NCBI GenBank assembly: GCA_034509735.1
Contig: JACGWO010000002.1
Location: 47,137,702 to 47,201,701 of the forward strand
Origin: Sesamum alatum
Taxonomy: Eukaryota > Streptophyta > Magnoliopsida > Lamiales > Pedaliaceae
Length of the DNA: 64,000 nucleotides
Direction of reading: 5' to 3'
The notes under the pieces: model-generated
Database searches by the model: none
Told to the model about the DNA's origin: nothing
Seen by the model: only the letters and a program-made list of their open reading frames with translations
Shown: positions 34,403 through 45,129 of the stretch, in pieces
Numbering within the stretch: position 1 is the first letter of the stretch
How the letters are laid out: each line of letters begins with the position of its first letter
Translations under genes and position numbers: made by a program

Positions 34403-34621
34403 TTTTTTTTTTTGTAGAAATTATGATTACATATTACTTCAATATCAATAAATTAATAAATGCATCAGTTCGATCAATAAACTCATAGTACTACAAACTG
34501 ATATTACAATAAACTCGCATTAAGTGAGACAAACACTTATACCTCTGGTGGGTCTCGAACCCATGACCTTCAACTTATTCATGGGACATTAGCCTTAACC
34601 ACTAAATTAAGCCGTTATTGA
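34403..34621 (-). mobile_element. tRNA-derived SINE
   Basis: The minus strand carries an A-box-like TTAGTGGTTAAGG, a B box GGTTCGAGACC, and an A tail (T run 34403-34413). Imperfect flanking repeats AATCTAAAAG and AATCTATATG bracket it. The sequence around the B box resembles the SINE at 30451-30712 (GGTCATGGGTTCGA). Confidence 0.75.
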
Positions 34622-35463
34622 TAATCTATATGAATGTACAAGTTTCATACAGGAGTTCTGCACAATTCAAAAAATCGGGTTTTACTATAAAAAAGTATTG
34701 GATGTTTTTAGTATGTATCAAAATATTCATGATTTTAAATAATTAGTCTTCATAAATTAAGTGAATTCCACTACTTGTTGTAATTAATACTTTGTTTGAT
34801 ATTTTCACACCATGTGTGTTGACGACTTTACCCTTAAATTTTATTATGAATTGGCCGGAACTGAGTAATTTGGTATATAATTTTGACAAGAGACTGGACG
34901 CTCATAAATAAAGGACTAACGTGATACAAATCTAAATCTTGGGGGATCGTTATAGTGACACTTACTATTGAATTTTGTTATAAATCAAACAAAGGAGAAA
35001 CCAAGTTTAGTTTTTTCAGACATATGGGGAGTATGAGAATACAAATTATTACAATGCCAAATTATATTGTAATGTGGTCTTCTTTTAATGAAAATGTACA
35101 AATCACTTAATAATAAGTTGAATCGATCATCAAAAGATTGTTGTGATGCATTAGTTTCGGGTTTCTAGTTTTGTTTTCTAAAATGGATTTTCCAAAAATA
35201 AAAGTCGATGCAAGAGACAAAAACGAGCTTTCAAATAATCGAGTAATAAATAAGATTATTAGTACGTATATGAATTGATTAATGTAAGAAAAGTTATTGA
35301 TCAAAGTCCAAATTGCATGTAGCAATTTGTTTAAGTTTCTATGGAAGCTCGACATTTCAACGAATATGTTCATTTACTTATCAGGAAAGCGAAAAGAAAA
35401 ATAAAATAACCCATCAATTTAAATTTTCACGAAAATCTAATAAAATAAAAAGTATGACAAGAT

Positions 35464-35765
35464 CACTAGAAAAAAAATCAATATTAACTACATTTTTAAT
35501 GACTATGGCTAAAAATCGTGGTAAATAACTATTATTAACTACGGTTAAATAAAAACCGATGCAAAAACTAGTTTTTCCACCATAAAAAATTATTTTGCCA
35601 CGGCTTTTAGCCGTGGTAAAAACATTCGCCATGGTTAGCCGTGGCAAATGTTGTAGCCACCCTCGCAAAAACCACGGCCGACAACCGTTACGTGGCCGTG
35701 GTCAATGACTATTCGCTACGATTATTTAGTATTAACCATGATTAAATGTCATATTTTTTGTAGTG
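35464..35765. mobile_element. CACTA-type MITE
   Basis: The left end is CACTAGAAAAAA and the right end TTTTTTGTAGTG, giving inverted CACTA(G/C)AAAAAA termini. Perfect 3-bp target duplications GAT lie at 35461-35463 and 35766-35768. Sub-terminal CCACGGC/GCCGTGG motifs recur in both orientations (35600-35705), as expected for transposase sites in CACTA elements. 302 bp, non-coding. Confidence 0.93.
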
Positions 35766-36164
35766 GATGGACATTTCTTTTTTTTTTTTTTTTTTTGTAA
35801 TTCTTCATAAGATTTTATGTTACTTTTATAACTTTGCCACATTTTTTAGAAGGGGAGGAAAAACACAATAGGAACTTATAATAGTTTCTGAAATTGCATT
35901 GAAAAGAAATAATTTAATTGGAATCCTTGTTGATATAAAACAAGAAAAACCACTTCTTAGACTATAAACTATCAAAGGACACATCTCAAACTTTCTTTCA
36001 ATTAATGATAAAGGCAAAAATTTCATCAACTATGCTTTCTTTGTTTTATGTTGATTTAGGTTCTTTGGCAAATGCAACTCATTATAAACAACAAAAAGTG
36101 CTACCCTTATTAGAAAAATACCCTTTTATGGCAATTGTATTTGTATGGATGTTAACAAAAGCTC

Positions 36165-36455
36165 GGGAAAATTGCAATTTTTGTTCTATAATTTAGGGGG
36201 TGGCAATTTTAGTTCTGTACGAATTGATTTTCGTAATTTAGTCCTGTAATTTTGAAATTTTGACAATTTTATTTCTTTATGGTCCTATAACGCATGTGCC
36301 AAGCACGTGACCTTTACAATTGGAACTTTCTAGCCATATGAGACGAAAATTGACAAATTTTCAAAGCTATCGGATAAATTATAAAATCAATTCATGCAGG
36401 ACCATAATTGCCATCCCCCTCCTTAAGTTACAGGACGAAAATTGCAATTTTCCCC
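36165..36455. mobile_element. Mutator-type MITE
   Basis: The left end GGGAAAATTGCAATTTTTGT is matched by the inverted right end GGGGAAAATTGCAATTTTCG. Both arms then share CTATAA(T/C)TTA and GGTGGCAAT/GATGGCAAT. The flanks share AAAGCTC. About 290 bp. Confidence 0.8.
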
Positions 36456-36991
36456 AAAGCTCTCACTATATTTTGGAAGTTTATGCAATAGTTTTTATTT
36501 TTGTGATAAAGACAATTTGCATAGGAAGTTGTAAGTTTAGATGTAGTGAACTTTGAGCGCGTTTGAAAATAAAAGTGAAAAGTGGAAAACAAAAATGAAG
36601 TTGCACTAATTGAGACAAGAATTTAATTAATATTTACAGTTTTATCAATAAATTGCAGAAGTTGGTAAATAATTGCTTATAGATTTTTGCTTTTAAGCAA
36701 CTTTATTTATGTAGTTCAAAATTAGAAGTTGTAAATTAAAACACTATTTTCAATTTATTTTTCAAAAGAAAAAAAGCAGATAAGATCTTATTTTCAACTT
36801 TTTCAAACACTCCTTTTGTTTTTTGTACTTTTTGTTTGTTTTCTTTTTTATTTGTTGTTGTATTATTTTTCAAAAAAATAGTATGAACTTATATATATAT
36901 ATATAATAAATATCAAATATCGTCGTCCAAAAGTAAGTAAAATGAGCAAATTTATTCTTACAATATTTGAATAAGATCTACATTCTTCCGC

Positions 36992-37423
36992 TTACCATGT
37001 ATATACTTTATTTAATCCTTTTGGAGGATAAGATCCCGAGAAGTAAATCCCATCACTCTTTGCAGCCCAATAGCATTGACGGTCAATGCACTGTTGCATA
37101 ATTGTCTTAGTATTGAAAACATCGAAAGATATATCTTTATTACCCCACCAAAGATGGCAAAAGAACAAGGTAGTGAAAGGCACCACACAGAAATCGAAAT
37201 GAAAGTCTTGATTTGTCGTGAGCGTGTGATTTCCAAGATCATCGTCCTTGGATGCACAATGCGCTACTAGCGATTCAGATTGAGGAGGCAGATTGTTAAC
37301 GACATGAACCTCATACTTGCGGGCGAGAAAACATTGGGCTTTCTCTAATGCCATTATAGGGAAAATGTTCGGAGTAAGCAATAGAAAAAGTAAAATGTAT
37401 TTCGTCATGGTCGTATAACTCAT
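36992..37423 (-). CDS. S-protein homolog (SPH), secreted
   Basis: Intact 143-aa frame starting at ATG 37423 (MSYTTMTKYILLFLLL). The open frame extends four codons above without an ATG. The hydrophobic leader has a likely signal cleavage near residue 25. The S1-family domain carries YEVHVVNNLPPQSE, HCASKDDDLGNH, NQDFHFDFC, FFCHLWWG, a C-x4-C pair and AAKSDGIYFSG. The second in-frame Met (MTKY) aligns with the start used by the array genes, so initiation there is an alternative. The product should be a small secreted disulfide-linked protein of unknown partner. It stands alone, 2.5 kb before the tandem array, and is more diverged from the array copies than they are from each other. Confidence 0.88.
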   Translation of the reverse strand: MSYTTMTKYILLFLLLTPNIFPIMALEKAQCFLARKYEVHVVNNLPPQSESLVAHCASKDDDLGNHTLTTNQDFHFDFCVVPFTTLFFCHLWWGNKDISFDVFNTKTIMQQCIDRQCYWAAKSDGIYFSGSYPPKGLNKVYTW

Positions 37424-37484
37424 TGTTTGCTCCAAAACGATGTATGATTTGTTGATATATTAGTTTTGGATTTCGCAGTTTATT

Positions 37485-37494
37485 TTATATATAG
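37485..37494 (-). promoter_or_regulatory. TATA box of the SPH gene at 36992-37423
   Basis: CTATATATAA on the minus strand, 62-71 bases upstream of the ATG, a normal distance for a short leader. Confidence 0.6.
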
Positions 37495-38201
37495 CCAAAA
37501 ATTTCTCTACAATATATATAATTCCTAAAAGATTCATGATATCAAGATGATATTGACTTTTATTTTGTTGATCATGATAATATTTTGACTATACTAAGAA
37601 CTTTTGGAATTGTAATATATGTGACTAAGACAATTTAATAAATCAACTACTCAGATTATGATATTTTAGAAAATTCTCCGAATCGAGTTCGAGTCAAGTT
37701 GATTGACATGATAAATTTTCATTTTTCTCATTCATTTTCATGTAGCCCTCCTCTTTACTTTTGTTACATTTAATTTTCTATCAGATTACATGTATCTCCA
37801 ACAATGCTCATGGGAGAGAATTTTGACTGATAACTGTTGAAAATAAGTTTTATTTATTTTTTTAATTATAAAATTACTTCCAACTCTTTATTTCAATATA
37901 ATGCGCCAATTTAATTTGATACTTATTTGAGGCTTATGAAATTTAATAAGTATTTGGCATTACATTTGATATATTTATGTGGTCTATTATTGAGTTAATT
38001 ATGATATTATGAGTTTTTGTTATTCTACTAATTTCATGATGGCCAAATTATATACAACTATTTAAAGGGCATCGACCTTTTTCATTTGGCACATTGAGAG
38101 TTCATATCTTTTAGGGATAATTATATCGTTCTTCTATGAGGTTTAGTGTTATTACACGTAATCCTCATGTGATTTGAGAAGTTACATCCAGTACTCCTAA
38201 C

Positions 38202-39422
38202 CAATGTTATTAAACCCGGACCGAATCAGCCAAGGGTCCGGTCCAGGTTACCAATATAAAATCAGTCAAAACCAGCCCACCCGGAACCCAGTTGACCCGA
38301 TTTTGATTATAAAATTAAAAAAAAAATAAAAATTAATAATTTATATTCCACTAAAAACTAATATAATGAAATATACAAAGAGAAAACAAATGCCAAGGAA
38401 AATAAACAGGCAATTGCTTCATGAATAAGTATTTAAACCAACTATGTCCATATTTATAGTGTAAATAGTTTAAACTTGTTTATGTTTTTCCGATGTGAGA
38501 CCAATGAGGAAGTGTTCAATCTTTGTTTACACTTTTTTAATGTGGGACAATGAGCATATTTATAGTGTAAATAGCTATGCTTCCTTATTGTTTTTTCGAT
38601 ATGGGACAAATGACAAAGTGTTCAATCTTAATTTACACTTTTTCAATGTGGGACAATGAACATATTTATAGTGTAAATAGCTTAAGCCTCCTTATATTTT
38701 TCAATGTGGGACAAATAAGAAAATATTCAATCTTGGTTTATATATTTTTAATGTGGGATAATGAGCATATTTATAGTGTAAGTAATTTAAGGTTCCTTAT
38801 ATTTTTTCAATGTTGGACAAATGAGAAAAATATTCAATCTTGGTTTATATTTTTCTAATGTGGGACAATGAGCATATTTATAGTGTAAATAACTTAAATT
38901 TCCTTATGTTTTTCCAATGTGGGATAAATAAGAAAGTTTTCGATCTTAAATTATACTTTTTGGTATGATGAGAAAGTATTTAAATTACATTTATTTTATA
39001 TTTTTTCAATATGGGATAATGAATACTTCTAATAGGCAATAAAGCTTTTATTTATATGAAGCAATGGTTGTTAAAATATTGTTATAAATTGTATTTATTT
39101 AATCAATTATATATAATGTATTTGGGAGATTTTCAATTTTAAATTTTTGTTAGTTTAAATTTTAATTTAATTTGCTTCATCCAGAAAGTTTGTTGGTTTT
39201 TTTATTATTAAATTATCATAGATTGTATTTATTAATAAATTGTGCATTTTATAATAATATTGTTATAAATTGTATTTATTTAATCTATGATATATAATAT
39301 ATTGATAAGTTATATATATATGTATATAATAAAGTTCGGGTCAACCGATTTTTTTAATTCGGTCGGACTAGTGACCTAGTAACTTGACCGGTTCGATCGC
39401 CGGTCCGATTTTAAAAACATTG
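38202..39422. mobile_element. Putative non-autonomous hAT-like element
   Basis: The left end CAATGTTATTAAACCCGGAC and the inverted right end CAATGTTTTTAAAATCGGAC form imperfect terminal repeats extending into CCGG-rich arms (about 100 bp each). Flanking 8-mers CTCCTAAC and CGGGTAAC share only TAAC, so the target duplication is decayed or the ends are slightly misplaced. The interior is a tandem array plus AT-rich filler; no transposase. Confidence 0.55.
38445..38990. repeat. Tandem array, ~106-bp unit, about 5 copies
   Basis: The phrase CATATTTATAGTGTAAATAG recurs at about 38451, 38554, 38661, 38766 and 38874 (period 104-107). Each unit also holds two half-unit copies of AATGTGGGACAA. The copies have drifted by a few bases each. 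Confidence 0.85.
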
Positions 39423-39639
39423 CGGGTAACAATACGAAACCCGGGGTGGTCAAACCCCGTCAAAACCGGTAAAAACTCGAACCGATCAACCCGGTGCAGT
39501 GTAATTAAAAAAAAAATTAACAAACCTGCTGCTTGAGCAGCGGCACGGCAGTGTGGTTGAACAAGGAGAGCAGCTCAAACAGTGTGGTTGAACAAGGAGA
39601 ACAAATACATTATATATAATTGGAAAAGGTGAGCCGTTG

Positions 39640-39926
39640 GATCACCTGACAACTTCTGACTTTGATGTTGACACTTGGTCAGAGCAAGTGAACATCCCTT
39701 GCCTTATATATACACTTTCAGACATCATTTATGACAAGGTTATTTATTACATCACTTAGCATTAAATACTCTCAGTTCGGTTATCACTATCTCGATCTCA
39801 AACTGACTTAGGCATCGGAGGATCTTCGCTGGGGACATCCCAGCAAGCCTAAGGACCTATTATTTTCTCAGGTCCCAACTCATCCAGGATACTCAAGGCG
39901 ACCTGCAACCTCCTATCCCCGATTAG
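39640..39926 (+). mobile_element. LTR-retrotransposon LTR fragment (Gypsy type)
   Basis: Contains a promoter-like CCTTATATATACACTTTC and, downstream, AACTGACTTAGGCATCGGAG followed by a G/C hairpin region (CTGGGGACATCCCAG). The latter is a phrase typical of the R region of plant Gypsy LTRs. Its right side is cut by the start of the duplicated segment at 39927. Confidence 0.6.
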
Positions 39927-40488
39927 TCGTGACTCTTTATTGGTGCAACTTTCTAATTTCTCAAGTTTTATTTAGGTTATTTCATTAGGATATGCATTGT
40001 GATAAATTATTATATTGATATTCTACATGTAAAATTATTTTAAAATAATTTAAACATGAATTACATAACATCCACAACGATAACTAGCATGTGTTGCATT
40101 TTAATAGTAAAATATTATATTTTAGAACATTATCTATTCTACTTCATATTTTACAAGAAATAAAATGTACTACTTAACAACATAAAATGCTTATTTCATT
40201 TGAACATGTTAAATTTCTAAAGCTAATTAGTTATTAGCTTCAATAAGTCATTGAATATCCAAAATTGATAAATCTAGATTTATAGGTTATACATATCATA
40301 ATTCTAAGTCTTAAAAAGCAAAGCCAAAATGAAAGAAAGAAAATGGAGCAAATCATTTCCATTTAATATTTTTTTTCTGAGGGTTAATTCACCTAGAGCC
40401 CCTCTAAAATAATGAAATTACACTTTCTCCCTCAAGTTTTAGGAATTGCACTTTGGAAAATCTTCTATTGCTTCCGATAATCTCTTTT

Positions 40489-41106
40489 TCATAAGTAAAT
40501 ATCATCACTCTTTTGTTGTCCAACTACGTGTATCATGGTTACGTGGCGAATCCACTTTGCATCGTAAGCAACAAAAGATTTTCTCGTCTTACCCCATTGG
40601 AGTTGACAACAGAACAAAATAGAGAGAAGTTTGGATAAATTACACTTTTGATCCCTATACTTTATGTTAAAATTGATTTTGGTTCCTAAACTTTTCAAAA
40701 CATGATTTTAGTCCCTAATTTTCACAAATTGCTACAATTTCGGTCCTTGACTTTTTTAGGCACGATTTTGGTTCTTAATTTTTATAAATTGTTACAATTT
40801 GGTCCATCTAGTTCTCTCATTCTTTACATACTTAGACTCAATTTTAACAATTGAACCAAAATGTAACAATTTTTATAGATTGGGGACAGATTCGTGTCTG
40901 AAAAAGTTTAGGAATCAACAATTTTGACCCAAAATATAGGGACTAAAAGTGCAATTTACCCAAAAAGTTTCACACAAAACCAAAGTGAAAATCTTGATTT
41001 GTTGTCCGTGTATATGGTTTCCCAAATCATCATCTTTCGATGCACGATACACCAATAAAGGTTCAAAATTTGGAGGAAGATAATCAACAATATAATTTGA
41101 TGACAT
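40489..41106 (-). pseudogene. SPH pseudogene A' split by a MITE
   Basis: N-terminal part 40962-41106 reads SSNYIVDYLPPNFEPLLV and RASKDDDLGNH, then loses frame (the NQDFHF block is shifted). The C-terminal part 40489-40632 reads LFCCQLQWG and SDDIYL. The two are separated by the MITE at 40633-40961. It has no signal peptide and has drifted relative to intact copies, so it is old and dead. Confidence 0.85.
40633..40961. mobile_element. Mutator-type MITE inside SPH pseudogene A'
   Basis: The left GGATAAATTACACTTTTGAT and inverted right GGGTAAATTGCACTTTTAGT ends continue as matching arms (CCCTATA-TTT, AAACTTTTT). AAGTTT flanks both sides as a decayed 9-bp duplication. Confidence 0.8.
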
Positions 41107-41219
41107 GAATAGAAGTTCAAGAGAAGACTTATCACGAATGCAACTCATTTATTTGATGATATTCAAGTATATAATAACCGTACATATTTTTTTTTACTCA
41201 ATGGTATGATCAATAAATT

Positions 41220-41606
41220 TTATTGCCAGTCAAAATGTTTTTGTCCTGACAAGTAAATACCATCCGACTTAGCCGCCCACGTGCACGTATAATGATCACA
41301 AGGATTGCGGTTCCACTTTGCACTGTAAGCATCGAAAGATTGTTGATGCGTACCCCATCGAAGGTGACAAAAGAACAGAGTAGATTGAGGTATGACGCAG
41401 AAACTAAAGTGAAAATCTTGATTTGTTGTCAACGTATGATTTCCTAGGTCGTCGTCTTTCGACGCACAATGCACCAGCAATGGTTCGGAATTCGGCGGAA
41501 GATTGTTGACGACGTCAACCGTCATTTTGATGTACAAAAAACAACTATTCCCGAAGAGGAAAAGAGATGTTGAAAGGATGAAACATAGTAAAAGGTATTT
41601 GGTCAT
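41220..41606 (-). CDS. S-protein homolog (SPH), array copy A
   Basis: Intact 128-aa frame from ATG 41606 (MTKYLLLCFILSTSLFLFG). The frame is open far upstream, but that stretch is leader sequence shared with the paralogues and lies across the TATA box. The signal peptide ends near the NSC motif. The S1 domain has DVVNNLPPNSEPLLVHC, SKDDDLGNHTL, QDFHFSFC, FFCHLRWG, a C-x4-C pair and WAAKSDGIYLSG. Predicted secreted, four or more conserved cysteines for disulfides. It is the most diverged of the four full-length array copies (VIPQSTLFF where the others have VKP). Confidence 0.9.
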   Translation of the reverse strand: MTKYLLLCFILSTSLFLFGNSCFLYIKMTVDVVNNLPPNSEPLLVHCASKDDDLGNHTLTTNQDFHFSFCVIPQSTLFFCHLRWGTHQQSFDAYSAKWNRNPCDHYTCTWAAKSDGIYLSGQKHFDWQ

Positions 41607-41677
41607 TTTACTGAACTTGTTAGGGAATATGTGATTTGTTGTAAATTTTTTTTTTTTGTTTGTTTTTGTAAATGTTC

Positions 41678-41685
41678 TTATATAG
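41678..41685 (-). promoter_or_regulatory. TATA box of SPH array copy A
   Basis: CTATATAA on the minus strand, about 72-79 bases above the ATG, inside a promoter block (AATCATCTATATAAGA) conserved in all four array copies. Confidence 0.7.
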
Positions 41686-42316
41686 ATGATTATTTGTTTT
41701 GTGGAAACCACCAGAAATATTAAAGCCAATTGGCAAATTGAAATAAATTGTGGATATTTGGATCTGATTAATAATATAACATGCATCTTATTTTAAAAAA
41801 TTGTGAAAAAATTGCTGTAATGTGGTAATACTTGATTATATTATGACTATTTACTATGATAGTATGGAAATAAATAAAAAATAGTAAATTGTGGAGCACA
41901 AATTAAGATCATCCAATCATGTTTATCTGGATTCATTATAGAAATATATGAATAGAATTGTAATCAATGAAGATTCTCTAATTAATGCAACTATTTATGG
42001 TAATATGTAAAATGATATGAAAAAATAACATAATTTGACTTTTTGTTTAACATATTATGATTTTATCATTCAACGTATCAAAACTTTTTATGCAAAAATG
42101 CAATTTTGGTCTACTAACTATAAGGTAGTAGCACTTTTAGTCCTATTTAATTTGGAAGATGCAAATCAAGAATTGCAATTTTAAAAAAATGACACATTTA
42201 GTCCCAGAAAGCTAAACTGGCAAAAAATTGTCACATGTCTTGCACGTGACTTAGTTAATTTTGGGCTTTTTTTATTTTTCTGACCATTTTTGCTGATATG
42301 GCAGAAGGAACGTAAA

Positions 42317-42599
42317 GGGAAAATGCATTTTGGTCCTATAACTATAGGGGATGGCACATTTAGTCCAAATAAGCAAAAATGTCACATCAGTAAAATTAGA
42401 CGAAAAATTAAAAATCTCAAAATTAAAGGGGTCACGTGCCAAACATATGCTAAATTCCAACGAATTTAGCATCTTCTAGCGGTTTTTGAGCTAAATGTGC
42501 TAATTTTTTTTTATAATTACAGTCCTCAATTAAATTCAAAATCGAAAAGGACAAAAAGTATCACCCCTTATAGTTGTCAAACCAAAATACATTTTTCCC
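42317..42599. mobile_element. MITE in the A-B spacer
   Basis: The left GGGAAAATGCATTTTGGTCC and inverted right GGGAAAAATGTATTTTGGTT arms include CTATAGGGGATGGCAC/CTATAAGGGGTGATAC. It sits beside half of a related element (from about 42085). The orthologous pair is at 50350-50638. Confidence 0.7.
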
Positions 42600-42778
42600 A
42601 ACTTTTTAATATATTAGTGACGGATAATTACACCACGCTCCCTTGAAGTTTGGTGTAATTACATGTGAATCCCATATAATTTGAAAATTGCATTTAGTAC
42701 TATTGACATTTGTTTCCACCTAACAAATAAATAATCCGTTAGTTAAAATTTATCGATTTTGAGAATGAAAATCTATTT

Positions 42779-43290
42779 TGGGTAAGATATTCTCTTCTTA
42801 CTTCATTGGAGTTGACAAAAGAACAAAATTGAGAAAAGTTTGGGTAAACTACACTTTTGATCCATAAATTTTTTGAGACATGATTTTAGTCGCTAATTTT
42901 TACAAATTATTACAATTTTGGTCTCTAAACTTTTTGAGGTACGATTTTGGCCCATAATCTTTAAAATTTATTACAATTTGGATCCATTCGGTCCCTCCTT
43001 GTTAACATATTTAAATCCAATTTTAACGATTGGACCAAAATTATAAAAAAATTTAAAGATCAAAGACCAAATCATGCCTAAAAAAGTTTAGGGGCCAAAA
43101 TCACTTTTGACCCAAAGGATAGGAACTAAAAGTATAATTTACCCAAGAATTTTGGTACAAAAACTAAAGCGAAAATCTTGATTTGTCGATAAGTGTATAT
43201 GGCCCAAATCATCGTTCAATGAACAATACACCAATAAAGGTTCAAAATTTGGAGGAAAATTATCTCAATATAATTTGATGGCATGAATAG
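42779..43290 (-). pseudogene. SPH pseudogene B' split by a MITE
   Basis: Same structure as A': a C-terminal remnant (42779-42841, matching the FFCHLRWG region on the DNA level), the MITE at 42842-43143, then an N-terminal remnant with AAAATCTTGATTTGTCG (the QDFH block) and the LPPN region. Frames are broken. Its left side is truncated by a deletion compared with A', C' and D'. Confidence 0.8.
42842..43143. mobile_element. Mutator-type MITE inside SPH pseudogene B'
   Basis: Same element and same insertion point as in A'. Ends GGGTAAACTACACTTTTGAT and, inverted, GGGTAAATTATACTTTTAGT. Confidence 0.8.
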
Positions 43291-43392
43291 AAGTCACAGA
43301 GGAGACTTATTGTTAACACAACTCTTTATTTGATATCATTCAAGTATATAAGTACATATATTTTTTTCCTCAATTATAAAATCAAGAAACTT

Positions 43393-43776
43393 TTATTGCC
43401 AGTTATATCGTTTATGTCCTGACAAGTAAATACCGTCCGACCTAGCCGCCCACGTGCACGTAGCAAAATCACAACGATTGCGCATCCAGCTTGCATTGTA
43501 GACCTCGAAAGATTGTTCTTGCTTCCCCCATCGAAGGTGACAAAAGAACAGAGTAGAGAAAGGTTTGACACAGAAACTGAAGTGAAAATCTTGATTTATT
43601 GTCAGTGTGTGATTTCCCAAATCATCATCCTTGGACGCACAGTGCACCAATAATGGTTCAGAATTTGGCGGAAGATTGTTAACGATAGAAACCGTAACTT
43701 TGTAGTAAAAAAAACAACTATTCCCAAAAGAAAGCCACGTTAAAAGTATGAAACATAGTAAAAGGTGTTTTGTCAT
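43393..43776 (-). CDS. S-protein homolog (SPH), array copy B
   Basis: Intact 127-aa frame from ATG 43776 (MTKHLLLCFILLTWLSFG). Signal peptide to about residue 20, then SIVNNLPPNSEPLLVHC, SKDDDLGNHTL, NQDFHFSFC, FFCHLRWG, C-x4-C, WAARSDGIYLSG and a terminal NWQ shared with copies A and D. The stop and length agree with D. A secreted small protein; receptor and role unknown. The upstream ~100 bases, TATA box included, are nearly the same as in copies C and D, so similar expression is expected. Confidence 0.92.
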   Translation of the reverse strand: MTKHLLLCFILLTWLSFGNSCFFYYKVTVSIVNNLPPNSEPLLVHCASKDDDLGNHTLTINQDFHFSFCVKPFSTLFFCHLRWGKQEQSFEVYNASWMRNRCDFATCTWAARSDGIYLSGHKRYNWQ

Positions 43777-43857
43777 ACTACTGAACTTGTTATAGAGTGA
43801 TGTGATTTGTTGATGTAATGTTTTTATTTTATTTTTTGTTTGCTTTTGTAAATCTTC

Positions 43858-43865
43858 TTATATAG
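43858..43865 (-). promoter_or_regulatory. TATA box of SPH array copy B
   Basis: CTATATAA on the minus strand, 82-89 bases above the ATG, in the conserved promoter block. Confidence 0.7.
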
Positions 43866-45129
43866 ATGATTATTTGTTTTTGTGGAAACAACCAGAATAC
43901 TATAGTCAGTTGGCAAATTGAAATAAATTGTGGGTATTTGGATCTGATTAATAACAAACATGCATATTTTATTTAAAATTTGTGAAAATTGTTGTAATCT
44001 GGTAATACTTGATTGTATAATAACTATTAATTGACTATGATAATATGGAAATAAATAAAAAAAAGTCAATTGTGGAGCACAAATTAAGATCATCCAATCA
44101 TGTTTATCTGGATTGATTATAGAAATATATGAATAGAATTATAATCAATGAAGATTGTCTAATTATTGCAACTATTTCGATAAAAATCTTAAATACATCC
44201 TATAGTTTAAGCCAAACATGGCACAATTTGTAAAATAATATTATATCATCATGTATGACATGAAAAATAACATAATTTGACTTTTTTTTTTTAAACACAT
44301 TATGACTTTAGTATTTAAACTTTTTAGACAAAAATGCAATTTTGGTCTACTAAATATAAGGTGGTAGCACTTTCGGTAACCCCATTTTGTGCTTTTAAAT
44401 TGTATCTAAGTTTGCCCATTTATCTTGATACTTGAATGGAAAAATTACTAAATAAAATAATAAACAACTAATTTAAAAATGCAAATAATGAACAATTATT
44501 TTCAAGATTTACAATAATTTATTTCACAAATATACAGTACAAGATACGAAGTGAGAGACCATGCGAATGTCTATCAAAAGGAAACCATGGAGAATAAGAC
44601 AATGGTGTCCTACAAGTTTTTGCTTGCCCTAAATTCTTAGCATCAAAATACAAGAAAGAAATATAAAATCATATGAGAGTTTTGAGGGGGGTTTTACTCC
44701 TTTTTGTTGGTAAGAATAAAAAGTGGGCTTCTTTTTCTTCTCCTTCTTTGAATAATATATAAAAAATAGGGGTTGATTCTACGACCAATCGAAGTCCTAT
44801 CGCCCACTAGGACTTGTTAGAATTTGTCGTCGTCCTTGTAATCGAGTTATTTGAGTTAAGTCGTGCTTGTTGCAATAAATAATTAACTATGGTATATGGA
44901 GGAGAAATATATTATAAGTTTACGAATAATCTAATAAGGTCAAGAAAGCGTCATGCATATAATTAGCAAGAGCTAGCACGACACTCTCCTTGATTAGTAT
45001 GTACAACAAAAATACAACAATCTACTTTTAGGAAATCACCAAAATAAAAGAGTAAACATTCAAGAAAGAACAACGCTTGCATATCACCTGAACGAACAAA
45101 TAAAAGGCCCAAATACCTAAAATTAATTA

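Noticed and set aside
40085..40120. ACTAGCATGTGTTGCA, repeated at 46577 and 51002, as further Helitron 3' ends
   Set aside because: A four-base stem TGTG-CAA-CACA and CTAGT are present on the minus strand, but no matching TCTATAC end was found at a sensible distance, and the three sites are just copies within the duplicated array.
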